DNA of 34,703 nt from positions 1-34,703 of the forward strand of contig NZ_JABMCJ010000057.1 of NCBI RefSeq assembly GCF_013359755.1, in the 5' to 3' direction. Source of the DNA: Tardiphaga robiniae (lineage in GTDB: Bacteria > Pseudomonadota > Alphaproteobacteria > Rhizobiales > Xanthobacteraceae). Below the pieces are notes generated by a model. That model did no database searches, was not told the DNA's origin, and saw nothing but the letters and a program-made list of their open reading frames with translations. Made by a program: the position numbers and the translations under genes. Positions 8,845 to 24,428 of this stretch are shown in pieces. How positions within the stretch are numbered: the first letter of the stretch is position 1; every line of letters starts with the position of its first letter.

Positions 8845-8852
8845 TATGTCAA
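8824..8852 (-). promoter_or_regulatory. Candidate promoter of the TetX-like gene
   Basis: On the - strand a perfect TTGACA (+ strand 8847-8852) is followed after 17 bases by CAATAG (8824-8829); a better TAGAAT at 8821-8826 has a 20-base spacer. Operator 2 fills the spacer and operator 1 covers the start region, as expected for repression. Confidence 0.45.
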
Positions 8853-8861
8853 GGTGGGGAC

Positions 8862-9542
8862 ATGGCCAAGAAAACTCGCAGTAGCCCACGACGCGAAGAC
8901 TCACTCTCCCGGGATCGCATCATCGAAGCGTCGGTCGCGATCCTGGACGGCAGCGGGGAAGATGGTCTGACATTCCGCGCCCTGTCGGAGCGGCTCGCCA
9001 CTGGTCCCGGGGCTATTTATTGGCACGTGCCCAATAAGGGCGATCTGCTGACTGCCGCCTGCGACGCCATCATCGCCCGCGCGATGAACGCGCCCCTGGT
9101 CGGCGCGACGCCTCAGGCCATCATTCGCACCCTCGCGCTGGGCATGTTCGACGCGATCGACGCGCATCCGTGGGTTGGGTCGGCGCTCACACGCGCTCCC
9201 GGGCAGTTGCCCATGGTGCGAATACTCGAACGCATCGGCCGGCAGGTGAGCGCCCTTGGCGTGCCTGACGAGGAACAGTGGGCGACGGTGGGTGCGTTGC
9301 TGAACTACATCCTCGGCGTCGGTGCGCAGAACGCAGCCAACGGGCAGCTCGGCCGGATGCGAGGAATCGACAGGTCTGACTTTCTGGACGCGGTGGCGAC
9401 CTCCTGGTCTCAGCTCGATCCGAACGCGTATGCGTTCACCCGCAGCATGGCTGCACATTTGCGGGGGCACGATGACCGCAACGACTTTATCGCCGGAATC
9501 GATCTTATCCTGAGCGGCATCGAAGCGTCGCGGCGCCTCTGA
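8862..9542 (+). CDS. TetR-family transcriptional repressor
   Basis: A 226-residue regulator. After a basic tail (KKTRSSPRRED), the N-terminal DNA-binding domain covers about residues 15-65; the helix-turn-helix is LTFRALSERLATGPGAIYWHVPNKGDLL. The rest is a helical ligand-binding and dimer domain with the TetR_C-like segment MFDAIDAHPWVGSALTR. It starts with ATG at 8862 after AAGGTGGGG. Divergent from the TetX-like monooxygenase with twin operators between them, it most likely represses that gene and itself and is released by a ligand related to the enzyme's substrate. Confidence 0.93.
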   Translation: MAKKTRSSPRREDSLSRDRIIEASVAILDGSGEDGLTFRALSERLATGPGAIYWHVPNKGDLLTAACDAIIARAMNAPLVGATPQAIIRTLALGMFDAIDAHPWVGSALTRAPGQLPMVRILERIGRQVSALGVPDEEQWATVGALLNYILGVGAQNAANGQLGRMRGIDRSDFLDAVATSWSQLDPNAYAFTRSMAAHLRGHDDRNDFIAGIDLILSGIEASRRL

Positions 9543-9663
9543 AAAGCTGACGACTGGTCTGAAGGGCCGTTTCGCAAGAACCAATTTCGTTCCCGCGCGG
9601 TACAAAAATAATTGAATGGGTTATTCCGCAATGCGGATGTAGATGTCGGCTGTTTAGAACAAC

Positions 9664-9685
9664 TCGAATGTAGGCGTACATTCGA
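9664..9685. promoter_or_regulatory. Perfect 9-bp inverted repeat upstream of the molybdenum hydroxylase operon
   Basis: TCGAATGTA (9664-9672), a four-base spacer GGCG, and TACATTCGA (9677-9685) form a perfect dyad ending 18 bases before the ATG at 9704. It may be an operator for a regulator encoded elsewhere, or an mRNA hairpin near the ribosome binding site. It does not resemble the TGGAACG operator of the adjacent TetR gene. Confidence 0.6.
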
Positions 9686-9703
9686 CGACATAGGACATCA
9701 GCG

Positions 9704-10168
9704 ATGGCTGCGTTCACTCTCAAGATCAACGGTCAGGCCCGTGAGGTCGACGTCGATCCCAACACACCTCTGCTCTGGGCAATTCGAGATGGGGCCGGTC
9801 TCACCGGCACCAAATATGGCTGCGGGGTCGCGCAATGCGGCGCCTGCACGGTCTATGTGGACGGCCAGACCGTCCGCTCGTGTTCAATGCCCGTCTCGGC
9901 CATCGGCACCAGCGAAATCACCACCATCGAAGGGCTCGACTCCAAGGAAGCCAAGGCAGTGCAGGCTGCCTGGGTCGCGCTTGACGTGCCGCAATGTGGC
10001 TACTGTCAATCCGGCCAGGTCATGAGCGCCACCGCGCTGCTTAGCGTCAATCCGACCCCCACCGACAACGATATCGATCTGGCGATGAACGGCAACATCT
10101 GCCGCTGCGCCACCTATGTCCGCATCCGCGCCGCCATTCATGGCGCCGCCAAATCGCTGGAGGGTTGA
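9704..10168 (+). CDS. Isoquinoline 1-oxidoreductase-type small subunit, two [2Fe-2S] clusters
   Basis: A 154-residue electron-transfer subunit of a xanthine oxidase-family molybdenum hydroxylase. The N-terminal plant-type [2Fe-2S] domain has Cys40, Cys45, Cys48 and Cys60 (YGCGVAQCGACT). The helical second [2Fe-2S] domain has Cys98, Cys101, Cys133 and Cys135 (CGYCQSG, ICRC). All eight ligands are present and the length is normal. It carries no signal peptide; in this group it usually folds with the Tat-exported large subunit and is carried across with it. The large subunit starts four bases after the stop, so the two are translated together. The true substrate (N-heterocycle or aldehyde) is not shown by the sequence. 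Confidence 0.95.
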   Translation: MAAFTLKINGQAREVDVDPNTPLLWAIRDGAGLTGTKYGCGVAQCGACTVYVDGQTVRSCSMPVSAIGTSEITTIEGLDSKEAKAVQAAWVALDVPQCGYCQSGQVMSATALLSVNPTPTDNDIDLAMNGNICRCATYVRIRAAIHGAAKSLEG

Positions 10169-10171
10169 GCC

Positions 10172-12337
10172 ATGACCGTTCATGACACCAAACTCTCCCG
10201 TCGTACGCTGCTCAAGGGCAGCGCTGGCCTCGTGCTCGGCGCCTATGTTGCGCGCGCCGACAAGCTGTTTGCGCAGGCGGCGGCAAAGCCGTCGGTCAAT
10301 ATCGCGCCGAACACCTTCCTGATCATCAAGCCCGACAGCACCGTCACGGTGCTGTGCAAGGGCATCGAATTCGGGCAGGGGCCGTTCACCGGCATGGCGA
10401 CTTTGGTCGCCGAAGAACTCGACGCAGACTGGGCGCAGATGCGTGCCGATCACGCGCCGTCAAATCCGCAGCTCTACAAGAATCTGGCGTTCGGCATGCA
10501 GGGCACCGGTGGCTCGACCGCCATCGCCAATTCCTACATCCAGATGCGACAGGTCGGCGCCGCCGCGCGCCAGATGCTGGTCGCGGCTGCGGCCGATGCG
10601 TGGCAGGTGCCGGCGGGGGAGATTACTGTCGATAACGGTGTGATCAAGCACGCGTCAGGCCATGAAGGTCGCTTCGGCGAATTCGCCGACAAGGCGATGG
10701 CCATGCCGGTGCCTGCCGATCCGAAACTGAAGGATCCGTCGCAGTTCAGGTTGATCGGCAAGGAAGGCGTCGTGAAACGCCTCGACAGCGCCGACAAGAC
10801 CAATGGCAAGGCCTTCTACACGCTCGATATCAACGAACCGGACATGCTCACGGTGGTCGTGGCGCGTTCGCCGAAATTCGGCGGCAAGGTCGCGTCCTTC
10901 GATGCGACGGCTGCGAAAGCCGTGGCGGGTGTTGTCGACGTCAAGCAGGTGTCGAATGGCGTCGCTGTCTACGCCAAGGGTTTCTGGCCCGCGAAGATGG
11001 GCCGTGAAGCGCTGAAGATCACCTGGGACGACAGCAAGGCGGAGAAGCGTGGCAGTGCGGAACTGCTGCAGCAATTCCGCGGGCTGTCGAAGACGGCCGG
11101 CAAACTCGTGAAGGCCGAGGGCAAGTTCGAAGAGTCGATGGCCAAAGGTGGCCGCGTGATCGAGGTCGAATACGTCTTCCCGTATCTGGCCCATGCCGCG
11201 ATGGAGCCGCTCAACGCCTATCTGAAATGGGACGGCGACACCGCCTATGCGCGCTACGGCTGCCAGTTTCCGACGCCTGACCATATGGCAATCTCCAAGG
11301 TGCTCGGGCTGCCGATCGAGAAGGTCAAGATCGACGTTCTTCTTGCCGGCGGCAGCTTTGGCCGCCGCGCCCAGCAGAGCACGCATCAGGCCATCGAGCT
11401 CGCCGAAGTCGCGAAAGCGATCGGACCGGGCAAGCCGGTCAAGCTGGTGTGGACGCGCGAGGACGATATGCGCGGCGGCTACTATCGGCCGTATTGCATC
11501 CACCGTATGCGTGGTGCGGTGCGCGACGGCAAGATCGAAGCCTGGAGCGACACCATCGTCAGCCAGTCGATCATGAAGGGCTCCTTCTTCGAGTCCATGA
11601 TGTTCAAGGACGGCCTCGACCCGACGTCCTATGAAGGCTCGAACGAAATCCCGTACGACGTCGAGAACTTCCGCTGCGACATGCATCAGGTTGATGTCGG
11701 CGTGCCCGTGTTGTGGTGGCGCTCGGTGGGCCACACCCACACTGGTTATGTCGTCGAAGCCTTTGTCGATGAACTGCTCGAGGCCGCCGGGAAGGATCCG
11801 ATCGAAGGTCGGCTTGAACTCCTGAGCAAGAAGCCGCGCCACGCAGGGGCTCTCAAGGCTGTCGCCGAACTCGCCGACTGGAAGAACTACAAGGTGCCGG
11901 CAGGCCGCGCGCGCGGCGTTGCGGTGGTCGAGAGCTTCAACACCTTCGTCGCTCAGGTCGTCGAACTGTCCATGACCGACGATGGTCCGAAGGTGCACAA
12001 GGTGTGGTGCGCGGTGGATTGCGGCGTCGCCGTGAACCCCGACATCATCCGCGCGCAGATGGAAGGTGGCATCGGCTTCGGCCTCGGTCACATCCTCTAT
12101 GCGGAACAGACGCTGGATGCCGGCGCGCCGGTGTCCGGCAATTTCGACACCTATCGTTCGCTGCGCATCAACGAGATGCCGGAGATCGAAGTGGTCATCG
12201 TGAAATCGACCGAGAAGCCATCGGGCGTCGGCGAACCGGGCGTGCCTCCGCTCGGGCCTGCCGTTGCCAACGCGCTGGCGAAACTCGGAGTGGGAAGACC
12301 GCGGCAGTTGCCGATCGTACCAGGAGCCTCAGCATGA
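10172..12337 (+). CDS. Isoquinoline 1-oxidoreductase-type large subunit, Tat-exported, molybdopterin-binding
   Basis: A 721-residue catalytic subunit holding the molybdopterin cytosine dinucleotide cofactor and oxidising its substrate with water-derived oxygen. The N-terminus is a twin-arginine signal, SRRTLLK at residues 9-15, then a hydrophobic stretch and a probable cleavage site near residue 35, so the enzyme works in the periplasm. The conserved GGSFGRR loop is at 393-399 and the catalytic glutamate is Glu688 in GVGEPG. The length agrees with the single-chain large subunits of the isoquinoline oxidoreductase/periplasmic aldehyde dehydrogenase group. No separate FAD subunit is encoded; electrons should pass from the small subunit to the cytochrome encoded next. 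Its stop overlaps the cytochrome start (ATGA), showing tight translational coupling. Confidence 0.94.
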   Translation: MTVHDTKLSRRTLLKGSAGLVLGAYVARADKLFAQAAAKPSVNIAPNTFLIIKPDSTVTVLCKGIEFGQGPFTGMATLVAEELDADWAQMRADHAPSNPQLYKNLAFGMQGTGGSTAIANSYIQMRQVGAAARQMLVAAAADAWQVPAGEITVDNGVIKHASGHEGRFGEFADKAMAMPVPADPKLKDPSQFRLIGKEGVVKRLDSADKTNGKAFYTLDINEPDMLTVVVARSPKFGGKVASFDATAAKAVAGVVDVKQVSNGVAVYAKGFWPAKMGREALKITWDDSKAEKRGSAELLQQFRGLSKTAGKLVKAEGKFEESMAKGGRVIEVEYVFPYLAHAAMEPLNAYLKWDGDTAYARYGCQFPTPDHMAISKVLGLPIEKVKIDVLLAGGSFGRRAQQSTHQAIELAEVAKAIGPGKPVKLVWTREDDMRGGYYRPYCIHRMRGAVRDGKIEAWSDTIVSQSIMKGSFFESMMFKDGLDPTSYEGSNEIPYDVENFRCDMHQVDVGVPVLWWRSVGHTHTGYVVEAFVDELLEAAGKDPIEGRLELLSKKPRHAGALKAVAELADWKNYKVPAGRARGVAVVESFNTFVAQVVELSMTDDGPKVHKVWCAVDCGVAVNPDIIRAQMEGGIGFGLGHILYAEQTLDAGAPVSGNFDTYRSLRINEMPEIEVVIVKSTEKPSGVGEPGVPPLGPAVANALAKLGVGRPRQLPIVPGASA

Positions 12338-12975
12338 GCTTGTTTAAGAACTCGATGTTGGCGCTGGTCGCCGGCGGTCTCGCGGCGGGTCTCCTCGCAT
12401 TCGCGGAGCCGAGCTTCCAGGAGGCCGATGCAGCGGTCAGCAATCCGACCAAGCTGCAGTCGGTCTCGGCCTTCGCCAAGATCAAGAACAAGAACGAGCG
12501 TGCGGTGGCGCTGTTTACGGAGGCCGGCAAGGTCATCCAGTCGCCGCGCTGCATGAACTGCCATCCGGCCACCGAACGCCCGACCCAGACCGACCGCATG
12601 CGGCCGCATATTCCGCTGGTCGTGCGCGGCGAGGGCGGTGTCGGCGCGGCCGGTGGTCTCGCTTGCGCCACCTGCCACCACGAGAACAATTTCGATGCCG
12701 CCAACGTCCCCGGCAATCCGAAGTGGGCGCTGGCGCCCATCGAGATGGCCTGGCAGGGCAAGACGCTTGGCCAGATCTGCACCCAGATCAAGGACAAGGA
12801 GCGCAATGGCGGCAAGGACATGGCCGCGCTTGTGAAGCACATGGCTGAAGACGAGCTGGTCGGCTGGGGCTGGCATCCCGGCGGCAACCGGACCCCGGCG
12901 CCGGGTACCCAGAAGCAGTTCGGTGAATTGATTAAGGCCTGGGCCGATGCCGGAGCGGCCTGCCCGAAGGGGTAG
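12334..12975 (+). CDS. Di-haem c-type cytochrome partner of the molybdenum hydroxylase
   Basis: A 213-residue exported protein with two CXXCH haem-binding motifs, CMNCH and CATCH, about 40 residues apart. The start ATG at 12334 overlaps the previous stop and gives a signal peptide or anchor (MSLFKNSMLALVAGGLAAGLLAF, likely cleaved after EADAA near residue 36). Such small cytochromes are often annotated as isoquinoline 1-oxidoreductase subunits and are thought to accept electrons from the hydroxylase and pass them to the respiratory chain. Methionine or histidine axial ligands could not be assigned. It ends a three-gene operon. Confidence 0.9.
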   Translation: MSLFKNSMLALVAGGLAAGLLAFAEPSFQEADAAVSNPTKLQSVSAFAKIKNKNERAVALFTEAGKVIQSPRCMNCHPATERPTQTDRMRPHIPLVVRGEGGVGAAGGLACATCHHENNFDAANVPGNPKWALAPIEMAWQGKTLGQICTQIKDKERNGGKDMAALVKHMAEDELVGWGWHPGGNRTPAPGTQKQFGELIKAWADAGAACPKG

Positions 12976-12992
12976 TTCGCGGAGAGTGACGA

Positions 12993-13021
12993 GGGGTGCC
13001 GTAGCTGATGCACGGCAGCCC
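12993..13021 (+). terminator. Hairpin after the molybdenum hydroxylase operon
   Basis: TGCCGT (12997-13002) pairs with ACGGCA (13012-13017) over a nine-base loop, and after one G-G mismatch GGG (12993-12995) pairs with CCC (13019-13021). It begins 17 bases after the cytochrome stop. There is no T-tract, so it is at best a weak terminator or 3' stabiliser. Confidence 0.35.
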
Positions 13022-13051
13022 GCTCCCGTGACACGTTGCCTTGGGACGCAA

Positions 13052-13080
13052 TTGCGACCCGGCATGAACCCGACTATGCT
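13052..13080 (+). promoter_or_regulatory. Candidate promoter of the hypothetical gene at 13130
   Basis: TTGCGA (13052-13057), a 17-base spacer and TATGCT (13075-13080), each matching four of six consensus bases. Placed about 50 bases before the GTG start, it would allow the following gene to be transcribed separately from the molybdenum hydroxylase operon. Confidence 0.45.
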
Positions 13081-13129
13081 ACCTTAGGTCGGCAGTGCCA
13101 GGGCCTGGCGGCAAAGCGCGGGATCTCGG

Positions 13130-13702
13130 GTGGCTGGTTGGCGCATCAAGGCAATCGTCACGGTCGGCGCGTCTGCCGCCCTGCTTGTGGTGGCCTGGAG
13201 CGGCCTGGCATGGTTTTCCGGCATGCCGCCGTCGGTCCTTGTCGCACGTATCCTGTACGACGATGTGCCTCGTATTGAAATTCCGCTGCAACTCAATCCC
13301 TCGGCACCGGTCGCCTTCGCTGCTCGCATTCTAGAAAAGCGCAATTACTGGCTCAACCTGCGTATCTACTTCGAGGGGGTAGAGCAGCGAAAGCAGGTTT
13401 CGGATGTAGTGGGTGACGCGCGGTCAGTGCCGGTCCATGTACCGGGGCCGTCGGAGGTGGCGACGGAAGTTCATGTAGTGATCCGGGATCAAGAGCGCCG
13501 TGTGGTTCACGAACGAACCGTTCGAAGCGTCGGCCGAAGTGATACGGCGGGCGACAGTCTGGGTCGGAGGCTCGATGAGTTTGTTCTCGACACGGGCCGA
13601 TACGACATCAGTATCACCCCGGCGGAAGGTGTCGCCGAGTTCAGGCCGTTTCGCACAACCATCGAACTGACCTATCATCCGAAGACTACGGCAGATCGGT
13701 GA
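13130..13702 (+). CDS. Hypothetical protein with one N-terminal membrane segment
   Basis: A 190-residue protein that I do not recognise. The start is GTG at 13130, after GCGGGA. One hydrophobic segment (about residues 7-30, IKAIVTVGASAALLVVAWSG) should be a signal anchor or uncleaved signal peptide, with the rest in the periplasm. That part looks rich in beta strand (PRIEIPLQL, NYWLNLRIYFEG, TEVHVVIRDQERRVVHERTV, GRYDISITP, RTTIELTYHP), like a small immunoglobulin- or jelly-roll-like domain. It has no cysteines and no evident catalytic motif. It is the last gene before 0.8 kb of non-coding DNA leading to rplJ. Codon use and the continuous frame support a real gene. Confidence 0.7.
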   Translation: MAGWRIKAIVTVGASAALLVVAWSGLAWFSGMPPSVLVARILYDDVPRIEIPLQLNPSAPVAFAARILEKRNYWLNLRIYFEGVEQRKQVSDVVGDARSVPVHVPGPSEVATEVHVVIRDQERRVVHERTVRSVGRSDTAGDSLGRRLDEFVLDTGRYDISITPAEGVAEFRPFRTTIELTYHPKTTADR

Positions 13703-14390
13703 TTCTCGTCGCCTGAGGGAAGCGAAAGCGGCTGCAGGGCGGGCGCGCTTCGCGTTGCCCACCTATGGACCTGCAAAAATGTTGTCCGGGCGCGGGCTGG
13801 GACGCATAATCGTTGTCAGAGCGATTGCGACGAAGGGCTGGAACCACAGCGTTTCAGCCAAATCTAGGGCGGGTATGGGTCCCGGCGTTTGCCGAGATGG
13901 CATAGGGCAAATATGCCCCCTTGCAGAAAAGATGCCACATCGGCATTTCGCGCTTGGCAACACGAAAAAGACTCGTTAAACAACCGTTTCCGGGCGTGCT
14001 GGCTGGTAGCTGGCGCGTCTGTGTTCGCACTCCGACAACCCACATCGCAGGAGACTTTTCCTTTCAGGCTGTCCATACGGATCGCTCGACGGGGATGGGA
14101 CGCGCGACGCGGATTTGAGGAAGGCGGGCAGGGGTCACCAATAGGCCGGATGATGGCTTATCGATGATCCTGAATCCTGTCCGAGACTGCTGGCGCCTTA
14201 GATAAACGCAAGTTTCATCAACGGCTTAATCGTAAAACTTGATGCAGCCAGCATAGACGGGTGAAGACTGGATTTCGCCCATGTCGTTTTGTGCGACATG
14301 ACGCGTATTTGGTTCGAACCTCGACACCCCGCGCCAGCGCTGGTTCGCCAGGACGGTTCGGGAGGGCAGGCTATCATATCGTCTCGCCCG
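13703..14390. other. Non-coding stretch upstream of the rplJ leader
   Basis: About 690 bases without a convincing gene on either strand; short open frames here lack good starts or familiar sequence. Small inverted repeats occur: GGGCA-AATA-TGCCC at 13905-13918, ATGCC-ACATC-GGCAT at 13932-13946, CATGTCG/CGACATG at 14280-14300 with a seven-base loop, the palindrome GGTTCGAACC at 14311-14320, and CCAGCGCTGG near 14334-14343. A promoter for rplJL must lie here or just downstream. TATCAT at 14372-14377 is a possible -10 but has no good -35. A small RNA is not excluded. Confidence 0.5.
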
Positions 14391-14492
14391 ACGTGTCTTT
14401 AGACCACGTGTTTTAACGAGCATGTGTCTCGAGGTCAGGTTCAGGTGGGACGGTGGGTGTAACCCGGCGGTCCTATCTCGATAGAGGCCGCC
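14391..14492 (+). promoter_or_regulatory. Candidate rplJ leader with competing stem-loops
   Basis: AGACCACGTG (14401-14410) can pair upstream with ACGTGTCT (14391-14398), giving a hairpin followed by TTTT at 14411-14414, or downstream with CATGTGTCT (14421-14429) across a ten-base loop. The two foldings exclude each other, as in a terminator/antiterminator pair. A further hairpin GGCGGTC/GGCCGCC (14466-14492) ends five bases before the GGAGAG ribosome binding site. In E. coli the L10-L7/L12 complex represses this operon through its leader; that this region plays that role is inference from position. Confidence 0.45.
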
Positions 14493-14510
14493 AACCGGAG
14501 AGAGCTTGCT

Positions 14511-15029
14511 GTGGAAAGAGCGGCTAAAAAGGACGCGGTCGACGCGCTGAACGGGGTCTTCAAGACCACCAGCGTTGCGGTCGTCGCCCATTATTCCGGC
14601 CTCACCGTTGCCCAGATGCAGAACCTGCGTTCGCAGATGAAGCTGGCTGGCGCCTCGGTGAAGGTCTCGAAGAACCGTCTCGCCAAAATTGCTCTTGAAG
14701 GCACGGATGTTGCTGCCATCGGTTCCCTGTTGAAGGGCCCGACTGTGATCGCCACTTCGGACGATCCGGTAGCTGCACCGAAGGTTGCCGTCGAATTTGC
14801 CAAGGCGAACGAGAAGTTCGTCATCCTTGGCGGCTCGATGGGTAAAACCGTCCTGAACGTCGACAGCGTCAAGGCCTTGGCCGCGCTGCCCTCGCTCGAC
14901 GAACTGCGCGCGAAGATCCTCGGCCTCCTTGTGGCGCCGGCGACCAAGATCGCTCAGCTCTCGACAGCTCCCGCGGCGAAGCTCGCGCGTGTTGTTCAGG
15001 CCTATGCCTCAAAGAGCGAAGCGGCCTGA
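14511..15029 (+). CDS. rplJ: 50S ribosomal protein L10
   Basis: A 172-residue protein forming the base of the L7/L12 stalk on the large subunit. The start is GTG at 14511, giving [10 protein letters not shown], a common alphaproteobacterial N-terminus, with GGAGAG ten bases upstream. The body shows [14 protein letters not shown], the [12 protein letters not shown] rRNA-binding segment and a C-terminal helix that binds L7/L12 dimers. It is followed 54 bases later by rplL in the usual pair. Upstream, instead of rplA, there is 0.8 kb of non-coding DNA. Confidence 0.99.
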   Translation: MERAAKKDAVDALNGVFKTTSVAVVAHYSGLTVAQMQNLRSQMKLAGASVKVSKNRLAKIALEGTDVAAIGSLLKGPTVIATSDDPVAAPKVAVEFAKANEKFVILGGSMGKTVLNVDSVKALAALPSLDELRAKILGLLVAPATKIAQLSTAPAAKLARVVQAYASKSEAA

Positions 15030-15083
15030 CGCCCTTCGCATTCAAACCCTGGTTCGAACCAAATACGCTTAAGGAAATAGACA

Positions 15084-15461
15084 ATGGCTGACCTACAGAA
15101 AATCGTTGACGATCTCTCGAGCCTGACCGTGCTCGAAGCTGCCGACCTCGCCAAGATGCTCGAAGAGAAGTGGGGCGTTTCGGCTGCTGCTGCTGTTGCA
15201 GTTGCTGGTCCGGCTGCTGGCGGCGGCGGTGCTGCTGCTGCTGAAGAAAAGACCGAGTTCACTGTCGTTCTGGCTTCGGCCGGCGACAAGAAGATCGAAG
15301 TCATCAAGGAAGTCCGTGCGATCACGGGTCTTGGCCTCAAGGAAGCCAAGGACCTGGTCGAAGGCGCTCCGAAGCCCGTCAAGGAAGGCGTTGCCAAGGA
15401 CGAAGCCGAGAAGATCAAGGGTCAGCTCGAGAAGGCTGGCGCGAAGGTCGAACTCAAGTAA
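15084..15461 (+). CDS. rplL: 50S ribosomal protein L7/L12
   Basis: A 125-residue stalk protein that recruits translation GTPases. An N-terminal dimerisation helix pair (residues 1-32) is followed by an Ala/Gly-rich hinge (about 33-53) and the compact C-terminal domain with [18 protein letters not shown] and [20 protein letters not shown]. The length is normal. AAGGAAA precedes the ATG. It is the last gene before a 431-base gap leading to rpoB. Confidence 0.99.
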   Translation: MADLQKIVDDLSSLTVLEAADLAKMLEEKWGVSAAAAVAVAGPAAGGGGAAAAEEKTEFTVVLASAGDKKIEVIKEVRAITGLGLKEAKDLVEGAPKPVKEGVAKDEAEKIKGQLEKAGAKVELK

Positions 15462-15483
15462 GACCCTTTATGGGTTCCATCTG

Positions 15484-15507
15484 GAGGGCGGCCATTTGGT
15501 CGCCCTC
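15484..15507 (+). terminator. Attenuator-like hairpin between rplL and rpoB
   Basis: A 10-bp stem GAGGGCGGCC (15484-15493) with GGTCGCCCTC (15498-15507), with one G-U pair and loop ATTT, lies 22 bases after the rplL stop. There is no T-tract. In E. coli a partial terminator between rplL and rpoB lowers polymerase-subunit expression relative to ribosomal proteins; this hairpin is in the same place. Confidence 0.55.
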
Positions 15508-15892
15508 TGGGCCGGAACTCGATGGACTACACAGGAATGTGTGGGGATGCGCTGGGAACCACCCTCGAATCTCCATGATTGCCATCCCATATCGGGACGG
15601 CAGCACGAAAAACACGGTCTGACAGCGGAAACGGCGACGTTTCCGGTTAAGCCGTTGGGAGATGGGCAATTTTCGGGCTTTTCGGTCCGTAGCTAGACGG
15701 TTTGGACGGGCGAGATGCAGTCGGGCATCGCGCACGTCGTTTTGCGTTCTGCGATTCAAATGCTCGGGGGAGGGATTTTGTTCCTCACATTGGGCGCTGA
15801 ATTCGGAACGTTCTTGGAAATTCAACCCGGAGGCGATGGCAGTCGCGCTCTGGAAGGTTCGCCCCTTTCGGGCGACGCAATGAGAGGCCACG
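15508..15892. other. Remaining rplL-rpoB intergenic region
   Basis: 385 bases with no convincing gene. It holds two more stem-loops: GCCATCCC/GGGACGGC at 15581-15601 (one internal mismatch) and CGGAAACG/CGTTTCCG at 15626-15645 with a GCGA tetraloop. They could be RNase III or other processing sites, or mRNA structures controlling rpoB. No clear promoter was found. The rpoB ribosome binding site (GAGAGG) closes the region. Confidence 0.5.
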
Positions 15893-20008
<4,116 letters not shown>

Positions 20009-20019
20009 GAACAAGCGTT

Positions 20020-20043
20020 ACGCCCGGCCTGATGGCCGGGCGT
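20020..20043 (+). other. Perfect hairpin between rpoB and rpoC
   Basis: A perfect 10-bp stem ACGCCCGGCC (20020-20029) with GGCCGGGCGT (20034-20043) and a TGAT loop starts 12 bases after the rpoB stop. No T-tract follows, so it should not stop transcription. It may protect the upstream mRNA or mark a processing site between the two long cistrons. Confidence 0.6.
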
Positions 20044-20133
20044 CCGCACCCAGCCGGGACGTGGGGCAGGGTGTGTGGCTCTAAAGAATTTCGAATTTGC
20101 TGCTGATGGCGATCGGCACGCGAGGAGAAGACG

Positions 20134-24333
<4,200 letters not shown>

Positions 24334-24358
24334 TCGGGCCGGGCAGACTTAAGAAACG

Positions 24359-24392
24359 AAAGGGCCGGCGCAAGCTGGCCCTTTCTCGTTTT
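24359..24392 (+). terminator. Strong intrinsic terminator after rpoC
   Basis: An 11-bp stem AAAGGGCCGGC (24359-24369) with GCTGGCCCTTT (24374-24384) has one G-U pair and a GCAA tetraloop, then CTCGTTTT. It begins 25 bases after the rpoC stop. Confidence 0.88.
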
Positions 24393-24428
24393 GATCTGTT
24401 CATTCGGTTGGAAACGGAGAGCGGTCAG

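Noticed and set aside
13755-14167. Short + strand open frames of 74 and 92 codons upstream of rplJ
   Set aside because: Overlapping in different frames, weak starts, composition like random GC-rich DNA.
14311-14355. GGTTCGAACC and nearby bases as a possible tRNA remnant
   Set aside because: Only the T-arm-like palindrome is present; no acceptor or anticodon stem could be drawn.
14226-14591. Open frame of 121 codons on the - strand upstream of and into rplJ
   Set aside because: It overlaps the rplJ start, has no motif, and covers a structured leader.
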